Shown: piece by piece, positions 44,354 through 54,045 of the stretch
How the letters are laid out: every line of letters begins with the position of its first letter
Position numbering within the stretch: the first letter of the stretch is position 1
Source: CALJTV01 sp034435835
Lineage (GTDB): Bacteria > Chloroflexota > Dehalococcoidia > GIF9 > UBA5629
Length of the DNA stretch: 64,000 bases
Direction of reading: 5' to 3'
Assembly (NCBI GenBank): GCA_034435835.1
Contig: DAOTWF010000002.1
Coordinates: 62,001-126,000 of the forward strand
Translations under genes and position numbers: made by a program
The notes under the pieces: generated by a model
Told to the model about the DNA's origin: nothing
The model's input: the letters and a program-made list of their open reading frames with translations, nothing else
Databases searched by the model: none

Positions 44354-44797
44354 TTATTTCTTCGCTCTGGCACCAGCCATCTCTCGGCTAGGCAATCGTA
44401 TGCGCTTCACTGGACCAAGCCTGCGTAGGGTCTCACTCATCTCCCTAACATAATTCGGTATTTGCTTCCCTTCAGGGTCTGTAGACAACACTATATGCAC
44501 CCGCTCTGGCTCAATGCCATAGGAACTGAGAACCTTACGCAACAGGTGGACACGCTTTCTGGCTTCGAAATTGCCATCCTGGTAATGACAGTCCCCCTCA
44601 GGACAGCCCAGAATGAGCACACCATCAGCTCCACTCTTGAAGGCATCGATGATGTGCGCGGCATCTACCTTACCACTGCATATTATTGGTATCCAGTTCT
44701 TTATCTGAGCGGCGAGCTCAGCCTCGTCCCCCAAATAGCCCCAGCTGAATTTGCAGGAAAAACATACTAACTTTGGATCAAAGTTGCTCATATTCAT
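44354..44797 (-). CDS. MvhD-like [2Fe-2S] electron-transfer subunit
   Basis: The 147-residue protein carries CFSCKFSWGYLGD near residue 12, IICSGKVDA near 39, and GCPEGDCHYQDGN near 64, the Cys set of MvhD. In methanogens MvhD links MvhAG to HdrA. Here no hdrABC genes are nearby; the gene immediately upstream in the transcript is a GltD-like flavoprotein, the likely partner. Confidence 0.92.
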   Translation of the reverse strand: MNMSNFDPKLVCFSCKFSWGYLGDEAELAAQIKNWIPIICSGKVDAAHIIDAFKSGADGVLILGCPEGDCHYQDGNFEARKRVHLLRKVLSSYGIEPERVHIVLSTDPEGKQIPNYVREMSETLRRLGPVKRIRLPSREMAGARAKK

Positions 44798-44809
44798 CCT
44801 CCTGATTTA

Positions 44810-46600
44810 CTATAAAGAAGCATAGACTCTGTCAATTCTCTCATAGGTAGCATCGTCGACCATCTTCCTTGCGTCCGAGGGACAAGCAGCTACACACATG
44901 CCACACGACTTACAGCGGAACATATCGGTAGTAGAGACGATCTTCCCTTCCCGTTCCACCAGATGCGCCGACTCATAGTTGCAGGAGTATACGCAAATCC
45001 CGCACCCGCTGCATCTCTCCTCATCGACTTCGACAGAATAGAGCGACTTTTCAAAGCCGATGGAGATACACGCTTTACAGGACACACAGGGACCACAAGT
45101 GGCACACCGCCTCGCCTCCTCTATGGCCTCCTCAAGCGTCAGTCCCCTTTCAAACAACTGAAAATGCATTCTTTGCTCCGGTGGTATCCATACCACCTCG
45201 GTCGGCGGCTTATAACGGGATCGCAGCGGAATATCGAACTTCTCATAATCCCGCCTTCTGCCCTCGGTCATATTGAGACCCCTGATATACCGATGGATTG
45301 ATTCCGCAGCTTCCATACCTTCTCTCATCGCTTCCACCATGAACCCTATCCTGCGGACATCACCGCCGATGTAGACATCAGGGAACTTGAGGCTCTGCAA
45401 CGTATGGGGGTCCACAGCCAGCCTGCCCCGCTCATCAAGTAAATTTTCGTTCTCCAGTATTACCCTATCAGGCCCCTGTCCTATAGTGATTATCAGCACA
45501 TCACCGCTCATTTCTACGGTATCCGACAGGTCAAATTTGGGGTTGAATCCCTGGTCATCAAACACACATGTACACTTGGGAGAGATTATCTTCTTGAACC
45601 TTCCAGCTTCCCCGATAATTTTTTGCACACCGCGCGAATAGACAATCTGGATGCCCTCCTCCCATGCACCCCTGATCTCCTCCTCATCGGCAGGAATACC
45701 ATCCCTAGAGCTCTTATCCTCACACTCCAGACACACCATGGTTACCTCACCACCAAGACGTCTCGCCGACCGGGCGACGTCAAAGGCCACATTCCCCCCA
45801 CCGATAACGATCACCTTTCTATACTTGAAATAGTCCGGCTCTATGTTCCCGTGGCTAATCTCATAAAGTAGCGTATGCCCGTACAGCACACCGGACAGAT
45901 CCTGTCCTTCCACTACCTTGCCATCGAAGGTTAACACCCGGGGGTAAGGGGTGCCTTTTGCCAAGAAGATAGCCTTATATCCCTGCATTCTCAATCTTTC
46001 AAATGTGAGCTTGCCCTTGCCCACTTCAGCATTAAACTTAATATCTATGCCAGCAATCCTCACTAAGTTGTCGAGCGTGGTTCTCAGGACATCATCGGGT
46101 AAACGGTAGTCCGGTATAAGCCATAGCGCCCCACCGAGTCTGTTCGACGCTTCAAAGATCGTCGGCCTGTATCCCTTCTTTGCCAGATAGTAAGCACACA
46201 TCAGCCCGCTGGGGCCACCGCCTATGATGGCAATATTCTCCTTATCCTTGACTACGTTCAGCTCCTCTTTCTGATTCAGATAGTCAGTATAGTAATCAGA
46301 GAGAAACCTCTTGAGTAGTCTCCGCCTGATAGACCCGCCTTTGGTCTTGTAGTTACACTCCAGCTCACAAAGCCCGCAGATATAGCCGCAGATGTTAAAG
46401 AAAGGGTTCTTTTCGTAAAGATAATCACCTATTTGGACGATGCCTTCCTTCGCCCTATCGATATCACGGGGCAGCAAAGAGATAAGCACATTCGTCCGCT
46501 GGATATCTTCGTTAATGGGACACCGTATCTGACAGGGGGGTAACAGTTGCTTCACTGCCTCCTCGACATGAGCCCCACCAGTCGTAACCGTTTGCCACAT
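44810..46600 (-). CDS. GltD-like FAD oxidoreductase with ferredoxin domains
   Basis: The 596-residue protein has a GltD N-terminal Cys region (CQIRCPINEDIQ, CGYICGLCELECNYK), an FAD-binding IIGGGPSGLMCAYYLAKKG near residue 124, a nucleotide-binding IVIGGGNVAFDVARSARRLG near 268, and a C-terminal set of [4Fe-4S] motifs (CATCGPCVSCKAC, CSGCGICVYSC, CKSCGMCVAACP). It may exchange electrons between NAD(P)H, ferredoxin and MvhD. This takes the position that HdrA holds in canonical Mvh operons (inference). Confidence 0.88.
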   Translation of the reverse strand: MWQTVTTGGAHVEEAVKQLLPPCQIRCPINEDIQRTNVLISLLPRDIDRAKEGIVQIGDYLYEKNPFFNICGYICGLCELECNYKTKGGSIRRRLLKRFLSDYYTDYLNQKEELNVVKDKENIAIIGGGPSGLMCAYYLAKKGYRPTIFEASNRLGGALWLIPDYRLPDDVLRTTLDNLVRIAGIDIKFNAEVGKGKLTFERLRMQGYKAIFLAKGTPYPRVLTFDGKVVEGQDLSGVLYGHTLLYEISHGNIEPDYFKYRKVIVIGGGNVAFDVARSARRLGGEVTMVCLECEDKSSRDGIPADEEEIRGAWEEGIQIVYSRGVQKIIGEAGRFKKIISPKCTCVFDDQGFNPKFDLSDTVEMSGDVLIITIGQGPDRVILENENLLDERGRLAVDPHTLQSLKFPDVYIGGDVRRIGFMVEAMREGMEAAESIHRYIRGLNMTEGRRRDYEKFDIPLRSRYKPPTEVVWIPPEQRMHFQLFERGLTLEEAIEEARRCATCGPCVSCKACISIGFEKSLYSVEVDEERCSGCGICVYSCNYESAHLVEREGKIVSTTDMFRCKSCGMCVAACPSDARKMVDDATYERIDRVYASL

Positions 46601-46813
46601 AGTCAGCCTCCTTTAATTTTCAGATATTTCAACCGCCAGAAAACAGGCAAGGCCAAAATATATTACACAATCAAACCCTGACTATGCAAGATACAGCGTT
46701 GTGAACAATAACGTAGAACTGCAGATAAGAAGAGTTTTGAGCCGTAACGGCAGTATCCTCGCTCCTGCTCAGGCGCAGACAAACTGAAGCCAGAACAACC
46801 TACGAAGTCTCGG

Positions 46814-48280
46814 TCATCTTGTCAATTCACTCAAAACCGCACCATCTACGGAAACAAGCTGCACCACAAAAGGCATCTGCCCCAGGGCATGGGTCGAACA
46901 AGAAAGACACGGGTCATAACAACGGATAGCCACCTCGATTCGGTTAAGGATACCTTCAGTGACCTTGCCATTCTTTATGAACTCTTTAGCCACTTCATAT
47001 ACTGCCTTGTTCATCGCCCAGTTATTGTTCCCCGTAGCTACAATAAGGTTGACCTTTAGAATTTTGCCAGTATCGTCCACCCAGTAGTGATGGAAAAGAG
47101 TGCCACGTGGCGCTTCGATAACCCCCACACCCTGCTCATTATATTTGTCTGAGCCTACGATCAAGTCTGTAGCGCAAATATCCTTGTCCTCAAGTAGCTG
47201 CTGGGCCCTTTCCAAAGCATAAAGCAGTTCAATAAGCCGCGCATAGTGATAATACAGGGATCCCTCAACGATGCCGTTCTTACCCAACTGCTTGAAGTTT
47301 CTAAACTCAGATTGAGCGCGATATGTAGAGATCGCTTCGCAGACGTTCAAACGTGCCAATGGACCTGTTCTGTAGACGCCTTTAGGATAGCCATGCTTCT
47401 TATAGAAGGGGAACTTAAGATACGACCAGTCTTCTATATATTCGGCAACTATCTCGAGGTAACAGGCGGGGTCAAACTGCTCTTCAAGAACCTTTCCCTC
47501 CGCATCCAACAGCCTCAATCTACCATCATAAAGCTCTAGGTTGTTGTCTTTATCTACCAGGCCAAGATAGCCAGTGGGGAAACTGGCGCAAGTGCAGGCT
47601 AAGTCCCTGTTTCTGTCATAGTATTCTTTGATTACAGCTATAGCTGTTTCGGCATCAGCTATCGCCTGGTCAACCTGTCTAAGAAAGCGGTCACGTTCAG
47701 TGGGTGAAAATGCCGTATTCATTCCGCCGGGCACTGCACCATTGGGGTGAACCTTCTTCCCGCCGATCGCCTGGATGATTGCCTGCCCGAAGCCACGAAG
47801 CCTTACACCTTTAACCGCAAGCTCGGGGTTTGCCTCGATCAACCCCACAACATTCCGTTTTGCCGGATCAGAGTCTAGCCCCAAAAGTAGATCCGGGCTG
47901 GCAAGGTGGAAGAAATGGAGGGCATGTGATTGAATATACTGCCCCATGTGCATCAGCTCACGAAGCAGCTTCGCTGGACGGGTCAGTTCCACGCCGAGAA
48001 TGGCATCACAGGCTTTGGCAGAAGCCAAATGGTGGCTCACCGGACAGATACCACAGATCCTAGGAGTGATGACAGGCATCTCCCAGAATACCCTGCCTTC
48101 ACAGAACTTCTCAAAACCACGGAATTGAGTTACATGGAACCGGGCGTCGGTAACATTGCCGGCGTCATCGAGATGAATGGTCACTTTCCCGTGACCCTCC
48201 AGCCTGGTTACCGGATTTATCTCGATGGTTTTACCAGCAGTAGCAACTCCGCTGGCTCTTCCTGCAACTTTGGTAGTCAT
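46814..48280 (-). CDS. [NiFe] hydrogenase large subunit, HoxH-like (group 3d)
   Basis: The 488-residue large subunit has INPVTRLEGHGKV, L1 RICGICPVSHH near residue 80, and L2 DPCLSCSTH near 460 with a C-terminal peptide for maturation cleavage. The neighbours hoxY-like, nuoG-, nuoF- and nuoE-like genes mark it as the hydrogen-splitting half of an NAD(P)-linked soluble hydrogenase. It is clearly different from the MvhA-like protein 4.9 kb away. A 213-base gap with no visible signal separates it from the GltD-like gene. Confidence 0.93.
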   Translation of the reverse strand: MTTKVAGRASGVATAGKTIEINPVTRLEGHGKVTIHLDDAGNVTDARFHVTQFRGFEKFCEGRVFWEMPVITPRICGICPVSHHLASAKACDAILGVELTRPAKLLRELMHMGQYIQSHALHFFHLASPDLLLGLDSDPAKRNVVGLIEANPELAVKGVRLRGFGQAIIQAIGGKKVHPNGAVPGGMNTAFSPTERDRFLRQVDQAIADAETAIAVIKEYYDRNRDLACTCASFPTGYLGLVDKDNNLELYDGRLRLLDAEGKVLEEQFDPACYLEIVAEYIEDWSYLKFPFYKKHGYPKGVYRTGPLARLNVCEAISTYRAQSEFRNFKQLGKNGIVEGSLYYHYARLIELLYALERAQQLLEDKDICATDLIVGSDKYNEQGVGVIEAPRGTLFHHYWVDDTGKILKVNLIVATGNNNWAMNKAVYEVAKEFIKNGKVTEGILNRIEVAIRCYDPCLSCSTHALGQMPFVVQLVSVDGAVLSELTR

Positions 48281-48292
48281 GTCTCACCCCTT

Positions 48293-48829
48293 TTAATCGA
48301 AACGCATCATATCGCTGGGTAAAACGGGTATCCTGCCCTCCAGCAGCTCCTTTAGAGCATAGAGGATCACCTTGGCATCTGGCGGACACCCCGGTACATA
48401 ACAATCTACTTTTACCACATGGTTCACGGGCTTCACCTGATCCAGCAATGCCGGCACGCCTGGGGGACGCGGTATCTTCCCCTCATAGTTACTTTCAGCC
48501 TCGATATAGGCACGCCTCAACACGTCATCTTTGTCAAATGTACTACGCATGCCACAGACACCGCCAAAACAAGCGCAATCGCCCCATGCCATCAAAATCT
48601 TGCAATTAGCCCGCAGCTCCTTCAAAACTTCTTCTTCCTCGGTATTACCCACAGAGCCCTCCACTATGCCCACATCAACCGGTGAAAACTCCTTGACATC
48701 CGTAATAGGGCTCCGGGTGAATTCCACCGCCTTGACCAGCTCCACTATTGCCTCATCGATATCTAAAAATGACATGTGACATCCAGAACAAGCTTCCAGC
48801 CAGACTGTAGCTACCTTTACTTTCGCCAT
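48293..48829 (-). CDS. [NiFe] hydrogenase small subunit, HoxY-like
   Basis: The short 178-residue small subunit has only the proximal cluster Cys (WLEACSGCHMSFLD, WGDCACFGG, VDCYVPGCPPDAKVI) and lacks the distal cluster domain, as in HoxY. It hands electrons to the NuoG/HoxU-like subunit encoded directly upstream in the transcript. It is 12 bases from hoxH. Confidence 0.93.
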   Translation of the reverse strand: MAKVKVATVWLEACSGCHMSFLDIDEAIVELVKAVEFTRSPITDVKEFSPVDVGIVEGSVGNTEEEEVLKELRANCKILMAWGDCACFGGVCGMRSTFDKDDVLRRAYIEAESNYEGKIPRPPGVPALLDQVKPVNHVVKVDCYVPGCPPDAKVILYALKELLEGRIPVLPSDMMRFD

Positions 48830-48852
48830 GGATATAACTCCCTAATCCTGCA

Positions 48853-50847
48853 TTATTTTTTGAAACGCCTCTCAATCTCGGTGATAAGTTCCCAATCAGC
48901 GCGGATCTCCTCAGGCGGCCTCACAAGCCGTGCAACACGCTTATTAACACCATCCAGAGTAACATAGGTTGCGCTAACCTCCATCCAGAGCGGTGAAGGC
49001 AATACCACGTCAGCTTGAGAAGCGATTTCCGACACAAAACTGGTTTGAACCACAAAGAACTCTACCCCATCCGGACGGGAACTCAACCCCGCCACCTCCG
49101 CCTGGGAATCACCCAGCAACAGATACAGAGCTTTTATCGAACCGTTCTTAGACAGCTTTGAAATACTAAACTCGCCTTCATCAGCAATACCCAGATCCCA
49201 GAGTCCAGCGCTGTTTCCACCGGGCTTCAACCACAGAGTTCTGGCACTGCGCTGCTTATCTTGACACACTGTCACTAAGTCAAAAAGCAGCGCCACCAGC
49301 TCTGGATCCTTGTATTGTAGAATACCCTGCCCGTAGACCACAACGCATTTCCTCGCCCTGCCCAGCATGGAAGCTGCAGCCTTAAGATCATCATGATCCA
49401 GCCCGGTGCGTTTGCATACATCCGTTGGCTTAATGTCCTTGAGGGATGTCACAAGATCTTTGATCGAAGGGGAATCAGCAGCCAGCCCCTCGTCCAAAAT
49501 CACTTTTATCAGAGCCTTCAAAGCAAGAGCTTCCTTACCCTTATCAGGCCGTAACCATAACGTTGCTTGATAAGGAAAACCATTCTCCGCCGGATCGAAC
49601 ACAATTAGGTTTGCCCTTCTCCGTCTGATGGCACGAACCATATACGAGCCGGCGACCGGATGGGTTTTTAGGGGATGAGCACCAACCACAAAGATACAAT
49701 CGGCGTCCAGAACCTCTTCAAGGGAAGAAATCTCCACATCCTTCAAACGCTTTTTGGCCTGGGAAGATTGTAATACTTGCCTGACAAGTCTGAAATAATC
49801 ACCGTCCAAGCTATCCACTTGCTTGCTGCCCACTGTTAGTGTAAGAAAATCCTTAAAAGCTTTAGCGGACTCGTTGCTGAGCTGACTTGAGACAATACCG
49901 GCTATGCTGCTAGGGCCGTGGCGTGCCTTCGTCTCCCTCAGCCTTGCGGATACCAGATCTAGCGCTTCGGTCAAGGAGCAGGGCTCCAACTTGCCATTTC
50001 TCCGCTGCAAAGGAGTGAGAACACGCTTAGCAACTGCCTTCGCTGGGGTGAAACGCCCCCTATCACAGAGAAGACCACGTGGTTTTGTCAGGTCGGGACT
50101 ATCGACTTTCACCACCCGATTGTCCTTAATGTATGCCCTGACCTCACATCCAATACCGCATATCGGGCAAACGCTCATCACCTGTTCACATTCTGAGACT
50201 CTGCCTTTATAGGCACTCGCTTTGGAAAAGATAGCTCCTGTGGGGCAGACCTGGAAACAAGCCCCACAAGATATACACGAAGACTCCCCTAGCGGCTGTC
50301 CTAGATCAGCGACCACCTTGTCTCTCCAGCCACGGTAACCGAAATCCAGAGTGTGTATACCGGCAAATTCGTCGCATGCCCTTATGCAACGTCCACAAAG
50401 AATACAACGATTGTGGTCAACAACGATATACTTATTTACCGAGTCTACTGGCAGCGAGGGCCAAGATAACGGATAGCGCAAGCTGTCCATCTGGTAGTGA
50501 TAAGCTAGAGCCTGCAGTTCACACTCCCCGCTTGCCACACATTGTGCACAGAGATGGTTCTTCTCAGTGAACATCAACTCGAGGATTAGACGGCGGTATT
50601 TTTCCAGCCTTTCGGAGTGGGTCTGCACTACCAGACCATCGCGTGCTGGATAGGTACACGCTGGCATAGGGCGCCTCTCCCCTTCTATCTCCACCAAACA
50701 GAGCCTGCAAGCAGCAACATCGGTTAAGCCATCATAATGGCAAAGTGTCGGCAAATCGATACCATTCGCTCTGCAGATCTCAAGGATGGTGAGTCCCTCG
50801 CCTCCTCTAACTTGTTTACCATTGATAGTAAGAGTTATCTCAGCCAT
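48853..50847 (-). CDS. NuoG/HoxU-like subunit with molybdopterin-oxidoreductase-like domain
   Basis: The 664-residue protein has an N-terminal [2Fe-2S] domain (CHYDGLTDVAACRLCLVEIEG), the His/Cys cluster site HLCAQCVASGECELQ, two [4Fe-4S] motifs (CILCGRCIRACDEF, CISCGACFQVCPTGAI), a further Cys set CPICGIGCEVRAY, and a molybdopterin-oxidoreductase-like region (about 285-664). I see no catalytic Cys or Sec ligand in that region, so it is probably structural, as in complex I NuoG. It wires HoxY to the NuoF-GltD subunit. Confidence 0.92.
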   Translation of the reverse strand: MAEITLTINGKQVRGGEGLTILEICRANGIDLPTLCHYDGLTDVAACRLCLVEIEGERRPMPACTYPARDGLVVQTHSERLEKYRRLILELMFTEKNHLCAQCVASGECELQALAYHYQMDSLRYPLSWPSLPVDSVNKYIVVDHNRCILCGRCIRACDEFAGIHTLDFGYRGWRDKVVADLGQPLGESSCISCGACFQVCPTGAIFSKASAYKGRVSECEQVMSVCPICGIGCEVRAYIKDNRVVKVDSPDLTKPRGLLCDRGRFTPAKAVAKRVLTPLQRRNGKLEPCSLTEALDLVSARLRETKARHGPSSIAGIVSSQLSNESAKAFKDFLTLTVGSKQVDSLDGDYFRLVRQVLQSSQAKKRLKDVEISSLEEVLDADCIFVVGAHPLKTHPVAGSYMVRAIRRRRANLIVFDPAENGFPYQATLWLRPDKGKEALALKALIKVILDEGLAADSPSIKDLVTSLKDIKPTDVCKRTGLDHDDLKAAASMLGRARKCVVVYGQGILQYKDPELVALLFDLVTVCQDKQRSARTLWLKPGGNSAGLWDLGIADEGEFSISKLSKNGSIKALYLLLGDSQAEVAGLSSRPDGVEFFVVQTSFVSEIASQADVVLPSPLWMEVSATYVTLDGVNKRVARLVRPPEEIRADWELITEIERRFKK

Positions 50848-50849
50848 TG

Positions 50850-53800
50850 TTATTCTCCTACCTCAAGATCACATCTCAGACACCTTCCGGCTTCCCGTCG
50901 GGCTTCTTCCTCAGTAAGCGGGAGCTCGATTTCCTCAAAGCTCCGTCGCCTCTTTTCCACAGGAAGCGTTGGTGCCTCAGAACGGGGCTGCTCTTTCCAT
51001 ATCTCCTTCGCTACATCGATGGGCAGCTCTTCAGCAAGCTGGGCTTTGGGTTTAAGTTCATGTAGTTCTACTCTTGATGTATCCCCTCTGAAATACTTAT
51101 CTATTGCTATGGCAGCCCTCCTGCCATCGGCGATGGCATAAATCACCATATCCGGACCCCTGACAAAGTCACCGCCAGCAAAAATGCCGGAAATATTGGT
51201 AGCCAGAGTATTAGGGTCAACACGAAGCCTGTCCCATTCTGTCCGCTCCAGCCGACTGTCTGGCGGTAAGAAGGAAAGGTCTGGCGCCTGTCCCACAGCA
51301 GCAATAACAGCGTCCGCCTCAACCACGAATTCAGAACCCGGGATGGGAACCGGCCTGCGGCGCCCGCTGGCATCGACATCGCCAAGCTGCATACGGACAC
51401 ACTGTAGACCGGTCACCTTCCAGTTTTCACTCAGTATCCTTACCGGGTTCACAAGGAAATTGACCTTAACCCCCTCAGCAATTGCCCCTTCATACTCCAC
51501 CTCAGACACCGGCATCTCTTCTCGTGTGCGACGGTAGTAGATATTAACCTCCTCTGCTCCCAGTCTGAGAGCGGCACGCGCTGAGTCTATAGCGACATTT
51601 CCACCACCGATAACCGCTACCCTCCTCTCAATCTTCGTTTGCCGCCCAATCTTGACATCGCGGAGGAATGTCAGACCGTAATATAGGCCGCTCAACCCCT
51701 CGATTTCACCCGGGATTCCCATTCGCTGACTTTTTTGTGCCCCGGCAGCGATAAACACAGCTTCATAACCGCTCTGCAAAAGGTGTCTGACTCTGAAGTT
51801 CTCGTTTATCGGCGTGCTATACCTTATTTCCACTCCCCGTTTGGCTATGTAGTCGATCTCTTGCTCGATGACCTTGCGCGGCAAACGGAACTCGGGTATA
51901 GCCACCGCTAGCATACCACCACCCACGGGCAGCGCCTCAAAGACCGTTACCCCGTATCCCATCTGCGCTAGAAAATAGGCACAGCTGAGACCTGTCGGAC
52001 CAGCTCCAACTATAGCCACTTTCTGCGGCTTCGTTCTGGAGAAGGGCTGGGGCGGTGAAACCTTATCCAGATTGTCAAAATACCAGTCGGCTGCAAACCG
52101 CTTAAGTGCCCTGATTGCCATGGATGAGTCTATGTCCTTGCGCCGGCACTTGTACTCACAGGGATGGTGGCATATCCTCCCGCATATTGCTGGAAACGGG
52201 TTCCGTTCTCTAATGGTCTCCACCGCCTCCAGGTACTCCCCGGCAGCTATATGAGCAATATACTTTGGTATATTAATACCCACCGGGCAGGTGTGCTGAC
52301 AGGGCGATGGAAACAGCGCCTGACAGACTGCTGCTGGACACCTCTTGTCCATAATGTGGGCTTCATATTCCTCACGGAAATGTCGTATTGTGGTGAGCAC
52401 GGGATTAGGAGCTGTCTGACCTAGGCCACACAGAGAGGCTGAACTTATCATCTCTGCAAGCTCTTGAATAATTGCTAAGTCGTCTGTCGTGCCCTCACCG
52501 TTGGTTATCTTGGTCAATAGCTCCAGCATTTTGGGGACGCCGGCACGACACGGGGTACACTTGCCACATGATTCGTCCCTGGTAAACTGGAGGAAAAACT
52601 TAGCAACGTCGACCATGCAGCTGTCCTCGTCCATCACCACCAAGCCACCAGATCCCATTATTGCACCCAACGAAGTTACCGCCTCGTAGTCAACAGGTGT
52701 GTTAATGTGCTGTGTGGGGATCACACCCCCAGAGGGACCACCTATTTGCACCGCTTTAAATCTTCTGCCCTCGGGCACACCACCACCAATATCGAAAACG
52801 ATCTTCGCTAAACTGGTTCCCAGAGGCACTTCGACCAGTCCCGTGTTGTTGATCTTACCTACCAGGCTGAAAGTCTTGGTTCCTTTGCTGCGTTCTGTGC
52901 CCACACTGGTAAACCAGTCTGCTCCGTTCAATATGATTGACGGCACATTTGACCATGTCTCTACATTATTGATAGTAGTAGGCTTACCAAATAGCCCTTT
53001 GTTAGCCGGAAATGGCGGGCGCTGTCTCGGATTGCCACGCTTTCCTTCAATAGATATTAACAGTGCAGTCTCCTCACCACAGACAAAAGCACCGGCTCCA
53101 GGGAAAATGTCTATGTCAAACTCGAAGCCAGTGCCGAGGATGTTCTTACCTAAAAGACCATACTGACGAGCTTGCTCTATGGCATGACTCAGTGTTTCAA
53201 TCGCTAGAGGATACTCCGCCCTTACATAGGCATAGCCCTGGCGCACGTTGCCTATAGCATAAGCACCAATCACCATACCCTCAACGACTGAGTGAGGGTT
53301 GCCTTCCAGAACCGAGCGATTCATATAGGCACCTGGATCGCCCTCATCGCCATTGCACACCACGAACTTCTCATCTCCGGGCGCGTTACGGACAAATCTC
53401 CACTTTGTCGCCGTGGGGAAACCAGCACCACCACGTCCTCTCAAACCAGCTCGTCTAATCTCCTCTATAACATCTTCAGGACTCATTTGAGTCAAAACCT
53501 TTGCTAGCGCAAAGTAGCCATCTCTAGCAATATATTCTTCGATAGACCAAGGATCGATAAAACCGTTATTGTGAAGCACTCGTCTCTCTTGAGCCGCATA
53601 AAACTTGATATCGGGATAAGCAGGAATAGTTTTGCCAGTAACAGGGTCATGGTATACAAGCCGCTCCACCACCTGCCCTTTGAGGAAATGCTCTTTTACA
53701 ATCTCTACCACATCCTCAGGTTCCACCTTGGTATACAATATGTCACCAGGGTTAATTATGACTATCGGCCCCATCTCACATAGCCCGTGACAACCAGTGG

Positions 53801-54029
53801 TTACGAGTTTTACCCTCCCCTCGATCCCATTCTCTTTTATTGCAGCTTCAAATGCCTGCGCTACACGCCCAGCCCCTGATGCTGAGCACCCGCTGGCGCG
53901 GCAAAGCCTAACCTGAATTTCAGGCGCACTGAGAATCTTAGATGAATCCCTATCCATGCGCACTTCAAAAGTGGGTAAAACCATACTTTTTATAGTTTTC
54001 AGGTCACTAATCGATGCCACTTTGATCAT
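50850..54029 (-). CDS. NuoF/HoxF-GltD fusion: NAD- and NADP-linked flavin subunit
   Basis: This single 1059-residue frame joins two enzymes. Residues about 38-125 are a thioredoxin-like [2Fe-2S] domain (LCRASGCSASG, TTGCHGLC). About 160-570 is NuoF: FMN site GLRGRGGAGFPTATKW, NGDEGDPGAYMNR, CGEETALL, SLBB, and the [4Fe-4S] site ESCGKCTPCRAG. About 570-1040 is GltD: CQHTCPVGINIP, CGRICHHPCEYKCRR, FAD motif IVGAGPTGLSCAYFLAQMG, NADPH motif AVIGGGNVAIDSARAA, and the C-terminal CLRCD. It could connect NADH, NADPH and H2 in one complex, by transhydrogenation or bifurcation (inference). Genes on both sides are within 20 bases. Confidence 0.93.
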   Translation of the reverse strand: MIKVASISDLKTIKSMVLPTFEVRMDRDSSKILSAPEIQVRLCRASGCSASGAGRVAQAFEAAIKENGIEGRVKLVTTGCHGLCEMGPIVIINPGDILYTKVEPEDVVEIVKEHFLKGQVVERLVYHDPVTGKTIPAYPDIKFYAAQERRVLHNNGFIDPWSIEEYIARDGYFALAKVLTQMSPEDVIEEIRRAGLRGRGGAGFPTATKWRFVRNAPGDEKFVVCNGDEGDPGAYMNRSVLEGNPHSVVEGMVIGAYAIGNVRQGYAYVRAEYPLAIETLSHAIEQARQYGLLGKNILGTGFEFDIDIFPGAGAFVCGEETALLISIEGKRGNPRQRPPFPANKGLFGKPTTINNVETWSNVPSIILNGADWFTSVGTERSKGTKTFSLVGKINNTGLVEVPLGTSLAKIVFDIGGGVPEGRRFKAVQIGGPSGGVIPTQHINTPVDYEAVTSLGAIMGSGGLVVMDEDSCMVDVAKFFLQFTRDESCGKCTPCRAGVPKMLELLTKITNGEGTTDDLAIIQELAEMISSASLCGLGQTAPNPVLTTIRHFREEYEAHIMDKRCPAAVCQALFPSPCQHTCPVGINIPKYIAHIAAGEYLEAVETIRERNPFPAICGRICHHPCEYKCRRKDIDSSMAIRALKRFAADWYFDNLDKVSPPQPFSRTKPQKVAIVGAGPTGLSCAYFLAQMGYGVTVFEALPVGGGMLAVAIPEFRLPRKVIEQEIDYIAKRGVEIRYSTPINENFRVRHLLQSGYEAVFIAAGAQKSQRMGIPGEIEGLSGLYYGLTFLRDVKIGRQTKIERRVAVIGGGNVAIDSARAALRLGAEEVNIYYRRTREEMPVSEVEYEGAIAEGVKVNFLVNPVRILSENWKVTGLQCVRMQLGDVDASGRRRPVPIPGSEFVVEADAVIAAVGQAPDLSFLPPDSRLERTEWDRLRVDPNTLATNISGIFAGGDFVRGPDMVIYAIADGRRAAIAIDKYFRGDTSRVELHELKPKAQLAEELPIDVAKEIWKEQPRSEAPTLPVEKRRRSFEEIELPLTEEEARREAGRCLRCDLEVGE

Positions 54030-54045
54030 TTGGCTTCCCCTTCGA

